Source of the DNA: Mastigocoleus testarum BC008
GTDB lineage: Bacteria > Cyanobacteriota > Cyanobacteriia > Cyanobacteriales > Nostocaceae
Reading direction: 5' to 3'
Length of the DNA: 39,972 nucleotides
NCBI RefSeq assembly: GCF_001456025.1
Contig: NZ_LMTZ01000158.1
Span: forward strand, 17,538 to 57,509
This document shows positions 1 to 9,600 of the stretch, one piece after another. The position numbers and the translations under genes were made by a program. Position 1 is the stretch's first letter. The number at the start of each line of letters is the position of its first letter. A model generated the notes under the pieces. That model did no database searches and was not told where the DNA came from. It was given only the letters and a program-made list of their open reading frames with translations.

Positions 1-67
1 TAAATCTACGTCTTAGATAAAAAGTATCCGGCAAAACATAAAAACCAGGCTGCACAATTCAAATTAA

Positions 68-3000
68 ATGTCACCATTAGGTATAGCAACAAGTTCTTCT
101 ACTATTAACTCTACCTCATCAAATAACCGAGGTACACTTTGGCTGTTACTAGTGGGAGTAAATAACTATCAGGATGAGCAACTACCCAACCTTAATTACC
201 CAGCAATAGATTGTCAGGGTTTAGCAAATTCCCTTACAAATCTTACAGGAGAATTTAATCATAAAGAGATAAAGATTTATCACGATTTAGCACCCCACGG
301 TCCTTGTTTAGAAAATGTGCGTAAGTCAATCAAAATCATTTCTCAACAAGCTAAATCAACAGATACCGTTCTATTTTACTTTTCAGGACATGGTGTAGTA
401 GAATCCTCAACTCAACAAGCATTTTTATGTTTGTCACAAACCCAAAAATCAAACCTAGTAGATACGGCTTTTGGCATAAAAGAACTTTTACATTTATTAG
501 CAAATTGTGCAGCTCAAAATCAATTAGTGTGGCTTGATGCTTGTCATAGTGGTGGAATGACACTGAGGGGAGCAACAACTGAAACCCTAATTAATCCCAC
601 ACGAACACTAGTAGAGGTATTACAACAACAAGCCGCTCGTAGTAAAGGATTTTATGCATTACTTTCCTGCGATACAAATCAACAATCTTGGGAATTTAGT
701 GAATTAGGTCATGGAGTATTCACTTACTACTTAATGCAAGGTTTGCAGGGTGAAGCTGCTGATTCCCAGGGTCTGATTTGTGCAGATAGTTTGTATCGAT
801 ATGTATACCACAAAACGCTGCAATATATAGATAAGAAAAATCAACAATTACGATTGATCAATCAACAGAAAAAAAGTAAAGGTGAAACTCATTTATTTCA
901 TGAATATACCCTACAAACACCAAAGCGAATCGTAGAAGGAGTTGGGGAACTAGTTTTTGGAAAAAGTCAAAGTAAACTTATTGAAAATGTCTCTCGACGT
1001 ATTGCTTTAGTTATTGAAGGAATCTCAGCTTCCCAGACAGCTTTGGATATTAGTAAGTTAATTGGGAAGAAAGGGGAATTTGAGGTTGAATATCTCCAAG
1101 CAGCGAAAACCTCTCCAGCGGAAATTCGAAGCGCAATTAAGCGTCATTTGCAAGCACCACAAACAGATACAACTTTGCTGTATCTCCAGGGGAAAATTGA
1201 GAAAAATGAAGCTGGGGGATGTCTGCTGTTAGGAGAAAAGATTCGTCTTGAGTGTTCCTGGTTAAAGCAAATCTTGCGCGATTGTCATAGTAAGCAGATT
1301 GTAATTCTGGATTGTTTAAAAACCCATGTAGATACTTTGCAGAGGCTTAACGCCGACGCCGCAGGCTCTGCAACGTCTCTAAAAAAGATATATGATGGCG
1401 CGTCTGTGCAAAATATTCATGATGGAACGTCTGTACAGAATTTGCGTGGATGTCTGCAGGAATGGGTTGAAATTTTACAGATGGATTCCCAGCAAGGACA
1501 GTGTTTAATTGGTTATGTTTCTCCGGTTTCAGAACCAGAACGCTTTGCTCGAAGCGTAGTCAAAACTTTAACAAATACCTTACCCACAGGTTTATCTGCT
1601 GCTGGAGCGATCGCAAAACTGCAATTAGAACTAGCGGGTAGTGAAAATCCTCTACAAGTATGGCTTACAGGAACCCAAGGAATTATTGAATTTATTCCTG
1701 CAACTAGTGATGGAAATAAAAATAAAACCCCATCTGCTTTAGATTTAGGATTTTGTCCTTATATGGGGTTAAATGCTTTCTCCGAACTCGACCATCAATA
1801 TTTTTATGGTAGAGAAGCTTTAACTCAACAATTAATTAATCAAATTAACAGATCTGCCTTTCTGGGGGTGGTGGGTGCATCTGGAAGCGGAAAATCTTCA
1901 GTTGTCAGAGCAGGTTTAATTCCTGCATTGCAACAAGGAAAACAAATACCCAATAGCGAGCAATGGTTAATTAAATATTTGCGTCCTGGTGTAAACCCTT
2001 TAACAGCTTTAGCACAAGCATTTGCAGGATTCGTATTGGAGCGCGAGCTTAAATCTCAATCCCCCAATCTTCTGCTGGAAGGAATGCAGTATCTCGGGGT
2101 AGAAGGATTTGTTTATTGGTTGCGTAATCGACCCGAACCAATGGTAGTTTTGGTGATAGACCAATTTGAAGAATTATTTTCTCTAGCTGCACCTACAGAA
2201 ACAGAACAGTTTTTAAATTTATTACTAGGAGCGATTGAATATGCTAGCGATCGCTTCAAATTAGTTATTACTTTACGAGCAGACTTTATTACTTCCTGTT
2301 TGGAAAATTCAGTATTAGCAGAATTATTACAGAATTCCAGTGTATTAGTTCCCCCCAACCTAACAGAAGAAGATTATCGTCGCGTAATTACTCAACCAGC
2401 GCAACAGGTAGGTTTAAACATTGAACCGGAACTTGTAGAAGTTTTGTTGCGGGAATTGGATCGCTCTGCAGGTGATTTACCTCTGTTAGAATTCGTTTTG
2501 GAACAACTATGGCAAAATCGAGTTAACGGAAAATTAACTTTACAAGCTTATCAAAAAAAACTCGGCGGAATTCAAGGAGCATTAGAACGTTCCTGTCAAG
2601 GAGTTTACGATAGATTAGAACCCCAAGCCAAGGAATGCGCTCAATGGATTTTTCTTTCCCTCACCCAATTAGGTGAAGGTACAGAAGATACTCGCAGAAG
2701 GGTTTTCAAATCAGAATTAATAGTTGAAAAATATCCCGCAGCATTAGTAGAAACAACTTTAAAAGCATTAACAGATGCCAAATTAATCGTTGTAAATTTA
2801 GAAGAAGACCAAAATACCCTTGGTGCGAGTCGAGGAAGTAATTTAGAAGCGCAAAATATTAAACAAAATAATATTAAACAAAATAATAAAGGAACACACC
2901 ATAATTTAAATGTAGAGACGTTCCATGGAACGTCTCTACGGGATATGAAACAGGAAATAACCGTAGAAGTAGCCCATGAAATTTTAATACGTCACTGGTC

Positions 3001-5482
3001 AACCTTGCGATGGTGGTTAGAAGAAAACCGCAGTAGATTGCGATCGCAACGTCAAATCGAACAAGCAGCCCATCTGTGGAAAGATAATAACAAACAAGAT
3101 GATTTTTTGTTACAGGGAGTGCGATTAGCAGAAGCAGAAGATATTTATATTAAGTACACCTCAGAATTATCCCTTGATGTCCAAAGATTTATCGAAGCTT
3201 GTTTAGAAGAAAGAAAACGACTACAGCAGCAAGCAAAAAACAGACTAAAAAAAGCCCGCAGGGTTGCGATCGGAATGACAATATTGGGGATAACAGCTTG
3301 TGGTTTTGCTGGTTTAACTTATTGGACGAGTAGAAAAGCTCAGTTACGAGAAGTTGAAGCTTTAAATTTTTCTTCCCAGGCAAATTTAATGTCGAATCAG
3401 CAATTAGAAGCATTAATTACTAGCGTTAAAGCTGGAGAACGGCTGAAAAAAATAATTGCTGTACCAAAAAATATCCGGACAAAAACAGAAAATACACTAC
3501 AACAAGCTTTATCAATTCAAGAACGTAATCGCTTTGAGGGACACACTGATACAATTACCAATGTTACCTATAGTCCTGACAATCAGATAATTGCTTCAGC
3601 TAGTGACGATGGAACAGTCAAGCTTTGGAGTGCCGATGGTGGATTGTTAAAAACTTTAGAAGGACACGAAGACGCTGTTAACAGTGTTAGTTTTAGCCCT
3701 GATGGTAAGACGATCGCAACTGCTAGTTTTGATAAAACTGTCAAATTGTGGAGAACTAGCGACGGAAAAAATATCAGGACTTTGAAAGGACATTCAGCTG
3801 AAGTCTGGAGTTTAGTGTGGTTTCCGACAGGTGATAAAATTGCTTCATCTGGAGCGGGACAAGATCCAACAATTAGAATTTGGCGAGTGAGTGACGGTAG
3901 CTTATTAGATATTCTTAAAGGACATGATAATAGAATCAATAGCCTAGCTTTAAGTGCCGATGGTAAAATCCTGGCTTCAGCAAGTAAAGATAAAACTATC
4001 AAACTTTGGCAAATTAGTGATGCTAGCTTGCTTAGAAGCCTTGAGCATAAAGCTGAAGTTTACAGTGTAGCTTTTAGTCCGAAAAATCAGGTTCTAGCTT
4101 CAGGAAGCGCGGACAAAACCATTAAGTTATGGGGTGAAGATGGGACTTTACTCGAAACAACTTCCGGAGCACATAGGGCTGCAGTCTTAAGTGTAAAATT
4201 TAGCGTTGATGGTAAAACTTTAGCTTCAAGCAGCATTGATGGCACAATTAAACTTTGGAATCCCGAGAATGGAAATTTAAGTTTAGTAGAAACCTTCAAA
4301 GGACACAATAATGGCGTCTACAGCGTAGCTTTAAATCGAGACAATCAAACTTTAGTCTCTGCAGGTGCAGATAAAACTTTAAGGATTTGGCATCGCCAGA
4401 ATAATCTGCTAAAAACTTTACGAGGACATGGTGGTGCGATCTACAGTGTAAAATTTCATCCTCAAGGAAATCTCATAGCTTCTGCAGGTGAAGATAATGA
4501 TATCAAGGTTTGGAATTTACCAAAGGGAAATCTGCACAAAACTTTACCAGGTTATAGTAATTCTTCGAGATTTGGTCATTTTTTTGGCGTTTATACTATG
4601 AGTTTTAGTCCAGATGGTGAGGTTTTAGCATCTGCTGGTGGTGACAAAACTGTGAAACTTTGGCAAACTCGCGAAGGTTATGGAATAAAGAACCTGGAAG
4701 GACACAGACATCAAGTTAATAGTCTGAGTTTTAGCCCAGATGGTAAGATTTTTGCTTCAGCTAGTGCTGATAAAACTGTAAAAATTTGGAATACGGACAA
4801 ACTATCTTTACTTGACATCATTAAAAGACATGAAGATGAAGTTTTGGGAATAACTTTCAGTCCCAATCGTAATATCTTTGCAACAGCGAGCAGAGATAAG
4901 ACCATTAAAATTTGGCAGATAAATGTTCCTACAATAGGTCTTCAAGAAGAAAAATTACCTCAAAAATTAGAAGTGGTATTACTCAGAACTCTCAAAGGAC
5001 ATAAAAGTGCAGTTAATGCAGTAAGCTTCAGTCCTGACGGTAAAATTCTTGCATCTGCAAGCTTGGATCAAACTATCAAACTTTGGGAAGTGGAGAAAGG
5101 TAGTTTATTGGAAACCTTGAGGGGACATACAAATTCAATTTTTAGTGTAACTTTTAGTCCTGACAGTAAATTGATTGCTTCAGCAAGTAACGATCGCACT
5201 ATAGGAATATGGAATCCCCAGGGTAGAAAACTTAAAACCATTACGGGACATGAAATTTCCATATATGACGTAAGTTTTAGTCCTGACAGTAAAACTATTG
5301 CTTCTAGCGGTTCCAATGGTGAGGTTAGAATTTGGAGTTTAGACAGCAAACAACTGCAAACTTTAGATTTAGATCGTCTTTTAGTTCGCAGTTGCGGTTT
5401 GCTGAAGAATTATCTAAAGACTAACTCTGAATTAAAAGATGAAAAAGGTGTTTGTTCTGATATTCCTAAAGTAAAGAAATAA
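68..5482 (+). CDS. Caspase-like / nSTAND NTPase / WD40-repeat protein (paralogue 1)
   Basis: Protein of 1,804 residues. An N-terminal caspase-like (peptidase C14) domain spans about residues 22-265 and has an intact dyad: His108 in FYFSGHGV and Cys159 in LVWLDACHSG. A poorly conserved middle region follows. The nSTAND-type P-loop NTPase comes next, with Walker A at 603-610 (GASGSGKS) and Walker B ending at Asp698 (VLVIDQFEEL). One membrane segment lies at about 1066-1086. Fourteen WD40 repeats follow (each with a [TVI]-[KR]-[LI]-W signature), enough for two seven-bladed propellers, then a short conserved tail. By family knowledge, such STAND proteins sense a trigger through the repeats, oligomerise through the NTPase and activate the protease. 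A role in cell death or anti-phage defence is my inference. It is followed in tandem by a close paralogue. The linker contains an in-frame palindrome at 2912-2939, and a repeat-derived insertion lies at 1345-1443. Confidence 0.93.
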   Translation: MSPLGIATSSSTINSTSSNNRGTLWLLLVGVNNYQDEQLPNLNYPAIDCQGLANSLTNLTGEFNHKEIKIYHDLAPHGPCLENVRKSIKIISQQAKSTDTVLFYFSGHGVVESSTQQAFLCLSQTQKSNLVDTAFGIKELLHLLANCAAQNQLVWLDACHSGGMTLRGATTETLINPTRTLVEVLQQQAARSKGFYALLSCDTNQQSWEFSELGHGVFTYYLMQGLQGEAADSQGLICADSLYRYVYHKTLQYIDKKNQQLRLINQQKKSKGETHLFHEYTLQTPKRIVEGVGELVFGKSQSKLIENVSRRIALVIEGISASQTALDISKLIGKKGEFEVEYLQAAKTSPAEIRSAIKRHLQAPQTDTTLLYLQGKIEKNEAGGCLLLGEKIRLECSWLKQILRDCHSKQIVILDCLKTHVDTLQRLNADAAGSATSLKKIYDGASVQNIHDGTSVQNLRGCLQEWVEILQMDSQQGQCLIGYVSPVSEPERFARSVVKTLTNTLPTGLSAAGAIAKLQLELAGSENPLQVWLTGTQGIIEFIPATSDGNKNKTPSALDLGFCPYMGLNAFSELDHQYFYGREALTQQLINQINRSAFLGVVGASGSGKSSVVRAGLIPALQQGKQIPNSEQWLIKYLRPGVNPLTALAQAFAGFVLERELKSQSPNLLLEGMQYLGVEGFVYWLRNRPEPMVVLVIDQFEELFSLAAPTETEQFLNLLLGAIEYASDRFKLVITLRADFITSCLENSVLAELLQNSSVLVPPNLTEEDYRRVITQPAQQVGLNIEPELVEVLLRELDRSAGDLPLLEFVLEQLWQNRVNGKLTLQAYQKKLGGIQGALERSCQGVYDRLEPQAKECAQWIFLSLTQLGEGTEDTRRRVFKSELIVEKYPAALVETTLKALTDAKLIVVNLEEDQNTLGASRGSNLEAQNIKQNNIKQNNKGTHHNLNVETFHGTSLRDMKQEITVEVAHEILIRHWSTLRWWLEENRSRLRSQRQIEQAAHLWKDNNKQDDFLLQGVRLAEAEDIYIKYTSELSLDVQRFIEACLEERKRLQQQAKNRLKKARRVAIGMTILGITACGFAGLTYWTSRKAQLREVEALNFSSQANLMSNQQLEALITSVKAGERLKKIIAVPKNIRTKTENTLQQALSIQERNRFEGHTDTITNVTYSPDNQIIASASDDGTVKLWSADGGLLKTLEGHEDAVNSVSFSPDGKTIATASFDKTVKLWRTSDGKNIRTLKGHSAEVWSLVWFPTGDKIASSGAGQDPTIRIWRVSDGSLLDILKGHDNRINSLALSADGKILASASKDKTIKLWQISDASLLRSLEHKAEVYSVAFSPKNQVLASGSADKTIKLWGEDGTLLETTSGAHRAAVLSVKFSVDGKTLASSSIDGTIKLWNPENGNLSLVETFKGHNNGVYSVALNRDNQTLVSAGADKTLRIWHRQNNLLKTLRGHGGAIYSVKFHPQGNLIASAGEDNDIKVWNLPKGNLHKTLPGYSNSSRFGHFFGVYTMSFSPDGEVLASAGGDKTVKLWQTREGYGIKNLEGHRHQVNSLSFSPDGKIFASASADKTVKIWNTDKLSLLDIIKRHEDEVLGITFSPNRNIFATASRDKTIKIWQINVPTIGLQEEKLPQKLEVVLLRTLKGHKSAVNAVSFSPDGKILASASLDQTIKLWEVEKGSLLETLRGHTNSIFSVTFSPDSKLIASASNDRTIGIWNPQGRKLKTITGHEISIYDVSFSPDSKTIASSGSNGEVRIWSLDSKQLQTLDLDRLLVRSCGLLKNYLKTNSELKDEKGVCSDIPKVKK
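1345..1443 (+). repeat. Repeat-derived in-frame insertion in paralogue 1
   Basis: This stretch encodes about 35 residues that paralogue 2 lacks at the aligned position. It contains three copies of a 3' half of the 28-bp palindrome family: GCAACGTCTCT near 1369, GATGGCGCGTCTGTGC near 1394 and GATGGAACGTCTGTAC near 1421. The last two give a peptide tandem, YDGASVQN and IHDGTSVQN. It reads as degenerate repeat DNA captured in frame. Confidence 0.6.
2912..2939. repeat. 28-bp perfect palindrome inside coding sequence (paralogue 1)
   Basis: The first 14 bases, GTAGAGACGTTCCA, are followed by their exact reverse complement. It is read in frame as V-E-T-F-H-G-T-S-L (residues 949-957), in a low-complexity linker between the NTPase-associated region and the conserved VTVEVAHE-like segment. 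The same family occurs at 9423, 20562, 22225 and, degenerately, 30084. Confidence 0.9.
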
Positions 5483-6617
5483 TGAGTAATGATAAATCAA
5501 AATTCTTTAAAATTGAATCTAAGTGCTCGTGAAGCTTGAATTAGTTAACATTCCTCATTACTTGTGAATTCGCACCATTCTCGGTTTTTTATGGGTTTGG
5601 AGGGTTGGATGGTGGTTCAGATGGTTTACGTTGACCTTTAAATCCTAATTGTTGAATTTCAGATTGTAAATCTTTGTGGTTTGTGTTTTTATTTTTGTTT
5701 GTGTTTGAGTTTGTCATTGTTTTTCCCTAATCCTTGCAATAAATGTTTGAAAAATTTAATCTTTGACGAACTGATCGAATGCCGACTCCATGTCTGCAAT
5801 CCGATTAATAAGTAAAAAATAATAGATAGATAAAACTAAGGTAAATACTTGTTTGTATATACTCAGTAACTACTGATGTATAACTGTGAAGTAACCTTTC
5901 ATTAGCTCTATAGGTGTAGTTCTACTTTTTTATGCAGCGGTGCATTTTTTGTAGGATATTTTATACTTCAGGGTCGGGAAACCGTATTTCTGAAAATTAT
6001 CCATACTTACTATTTTTTTGGCACAAATAACTCTTTACTGGTTTTCAAATCCATATGGAGCAAGACTTTCAGTAAAAATAGCAAATAGTAAATTATCGAA
6101 ACACATAACTTTAAAATGTTGTAATGCAAAATTATTCTTCAGACTTTGATGACAAAAGAATATATTCATTAGTTCCGAAATTTCAATATGTAATCATCAA
6201 ATTTATCCAGGTGTGACAATTTTAAATTCGTCCACATCTATGCGAATAAATATGTCAATCAAATAGCGATATTTTTTATAGTCAAGTGTGACAACTTAAA
6301 ACCTGTCTTTTTTATCCGTAAAAACACCATACAAAGATGAAAATACGAAATAAAGGTAGTTAGGCTCAGACGCCATATCCAAACGCATTTTGCTATGCTT
6401 TGTGGATACCTATTCCTTTTGGTAGATAATACAGCAAAATAACATACTTTATTGGAGAAAATCGTTATATCTACAAAGGACTCGTAGTCCGTAAATTAAT
6501 AAATATAAGACGGTGCGTTACAGACTTACGTCCCAACACACCCTACGATTACATCTTTAATTGATTGGAACTTATTACCAATTTTATGTGAAAATTATCG
6601 TTCATTTATGAAGTAAA
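5483..6617. other. Intergenic region between the caspase-WD40 paralogues
   Basis: Over 1.1 kb, AT-rich. Apart from the small antisense ORF (5589-5717), I see a pair of similar direct sequences, GTGTGACAATTTTAAA at 6211 and GTGTGACAACTTAAA at 6286, and a remnant of the GGTGCGTTA...CACCCTAC dispersed repeat at 6512-6545. No RNA gene is recognised. It must hold the promoter of paralogue 2 if the two genes are not cotranscribed. Confidence 0.5.
5589..5717 (-). CDS. Possible small protein, 42 residues
   Basis: A 42-codon ATG-to-TAA frame in the gap between the two large paralogues, on the opposite strand. The N-terminus is rich in Asn, Thr and Lys (MTNSNTNKNKNTNHK), the middle could form a short helix (DLQSEIQQLGFKGQ), and the end is proline-rich (PSNPPNP). 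AAGGA and TTAGGG lie 7-18 bases upstream of the ATG as weak ribosome-binding candidates. The biased but non-random composition and clean start and stop favour a real small gene. I recognise no family; chance cannot be excluded. Confidence 0.4.
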   Translation of the reverse strand: MTNSNTNKNKNTNHKDLQSEIQQLGFKGQRKPSEPPSNPPNP

Positions 6618-9600
6618 ATGTCACCACTCGGTATTGCAACCAGTTCTTCGACTCACACCTCGCGCACAGACCAAGGTAAACTTTGGATACTGTTGGTGGG
6701 AGTAAATGCATACCAGGATGAGAAATTACCAAAACTAAGTTATTCCGCAGTTGATTGTCAGGGTTTAGCTGAAGCCTTAGCTGCTACTGAAGGTAGATTT
6801 ACAGCCAAGGAAGTTAATATCTATCACGATTCCGCTCCGGAGAAACCTACTCTCGGTAATACAGTTGCTTGTCTGGAAAAAATTACCGCCTTAGTTCAAC
6901 CCCAGGATACCATCCTATTCTATTTTTCCGGCCATGGAATTCTTGACCTGGAAACAAATCAAGCAATTTTATGTTTGACAGATACTAAAAAAGATAATTT
7001 ATTAACAACGGGTTTACCCTTAGAAAAATTATTACAATCATTAACTAGTAGTGCGGCTCATCAGCAGTTAGTCTGGTTAGATGCTTGTCATAGCGGTAGC
7101 ATCAACTTGATATCCCAATCGAATCCCACACCGCAGTTTATCCAAGTATTACGACGACGTGCAGAAAAAAGTAAAGGTTTTTATGCTTTACTTTCCTGCG
7201 ATCGCGGACAACAGTCTTGGGAATTTCCCGAGTTAGGACATGGTGTCTTTACATATTATTTAATTCGAGGATTGCAAGGGGAAGCTGCAGATATTCAAGG
7301 AGCAATTGATATTGATACACTTTATCGATATGTTTATCATCGAACATTACAATATATTGATAAAACAAATCAATTTCTACGGCTGATTAATCAACAAAAA
7401 AGAGGAAAAGGTGAAACCGAACTATTTTCGGAATATTCCTTACAAACTCCCAAAAGAATAGTTGAAGGTGTGGGAGAGTTAATTCTTGGTTACAAACAAT
7501 CAGAAGTAAAAAAAAATCGTCAACGACAAGCAGTAATTGTCGATGGTTTACCTGGAAGTAAAAGTATATTATCCCTCACCAAGTTACTTAGTGGTATCGC
7601 TGATTTTGAATTACATTATTTAACCTGTAATGGAGATAATGCAGCAGATTTCCGCGAATCTATTCAAGATTATTTACAAATAAATCAAGTAGAACACAAT
7701 CGGATCGAAAACAATTATAAATTAAGATCTAGGCAATTAGAAGCAGGAGAAACAGTATTACTATATTTACGGGGAAAAATAATCCAAACTCCTGATGGAG
7801 AAACAGTATTATTGTTAGGAGATCGAGAAAATAATATAACTCTAAGTCGTTCTTGGTTAAGACAACAACTAAGACATTCCCCCTTCAGACAACAAATTAT
7901 CCTTTTGGACTGTCCCGAAGCAGAAGATTTAAAGAATTGGGTAGAAGATTTAGAGTTAACCCCACTCCAAGGACAATGTTTAATTGCTGCTGCTTCCAAA
8001 AAAGATGACCCAGAACAGTTTGCTCGAACTTTATTAGATACTTTAAGTGCAACATCAGACCCCAATGGTTTATCTGTAGCAGCTTGGATCGCTCAGCTGC
8101 AAATATCTCTGGTTAATTCCTTACCTTTACATATTTGGTTATCTGGAGTTAGGGGAGTAATTGAAATTATCCCCGCAAGTAGGGATTTATCGGGATGGGA
8201 AGAATCAGAAGGTTTTGATTTAGGAATTTGTCCCTATAAAGGTTTAAGAGCATTTACAGAAACCGACGCTCAATATTTCTTTGGACGAGAAACCCTTACC
8301 CAAAAAATCATTAATCAATTAAACCAACAATCATTTTTAGCAGTAGTTGGAGCATCCGGAAGTGGTAAATCTTCAGTTGCTCGTGCTGGATTAATCGCCC
8401 AATTACGCTTAGGAAAACAAATTCCAAATAGTGAAAATTGGTGGGTTAGAACTTTAATTCCCGGTATCAAACCCTTAGAAAATTTAGCACGGGTACTCCA
8501 AGAGGAAAAAAATTCTATATCTCCACCACATCTTTTACTGGAAGGAATCCAATACCTTGGAGTAGAAAGTTTTGTTTATTGGTTACGCAGTCGTCCCGAA
8601 CCAATGGTAGTTCTGGTCGTAGATCAGTTTGAAGAATTATTTACTTTAACAGCAGACCTAGAACGGGAGAAGTTTTTAGAACTATTATTGGGAGCGTTGG
8701 AATATGCTGCTGACAAATTTAAGTTAGTAGTAACATTACGAGCAGACTTTATGGCTGCGGGTTTAGAAATACCCAAGTTAGCAACATTACTACAACAATC
8801 TCATATTTTGGTTCCGCCGCAAATGCATGAAGATGATTACCGTCAGGTAATTGTTAAACCCGCAGAACAAGTTGGTTTGCAAGTGGAACCGGAATTAGTA
8901 GAAGTTTTATTGCAAGATTTGCAACATTCAGCTGGCGATTTACCCCTATTAGAATTTGTTTTAGAACAATTGTGGGAATATCGCAGTAACGGAAAACTTA
9001 CTTTATCAGCTTATCAAAAACAAGTTGGTGGAATTTCTGGAGCCTTAGAACGTAAAGCTCAAGCAGTATATGACAGTTTAGACCCAGAAGGACAAGCTTG
9101 TGCAAAATGGATCTTTTTAACATTAACCCAACTAGGAGAAGGAACCGAAGACACCAGGAGACGGGTCTTAAAATCAGATTTGAAAGCGAAAAAATATCCA
9201 CCCAAACTAGTCGAAAAGACCCTACAGACATTGACCGCAGCTAAATTAATTGTGGTGAATCTGGAAAATAACGGTTTCATCGGTGAAAGTCGCGGTACAG
9301 CTCCACAAAGCGATAGCAGTGAAAATACAGAAATCCACCAGGATCCAGATGTAGAGACACAACATGATAAAAATCTAGAAATCCACCAGGATCCAGATGC
9401 AGAAACACAACATGATAAAAATGTAGAGACGTTGCATGCAACGTCTTTACAGGATATAAAACAGCAGGTAACAGTAGAAGTCGCCCACGAAGTATTAATT
9501 CGTCGCTGGTCAACCCTAAAATGGTGGTTAGAAGAAAATCGATCGCGGTTGCGTTTACAAAGACAAATCGAACAAGCAGCCCAATTATGGAAAAATAATT

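Noticed and set aside
3583..5349. Several minus-strand frames opposite the WD40 repeats
   Set aside because: They are repetitive antisense reflections of the WD40 codons and have no independent features.
6377..6410. Imperfect hairpin ATCCAAA...TTTGTGGAT
   Set aside because: Several unpaired bases and no T run; too weak to call.
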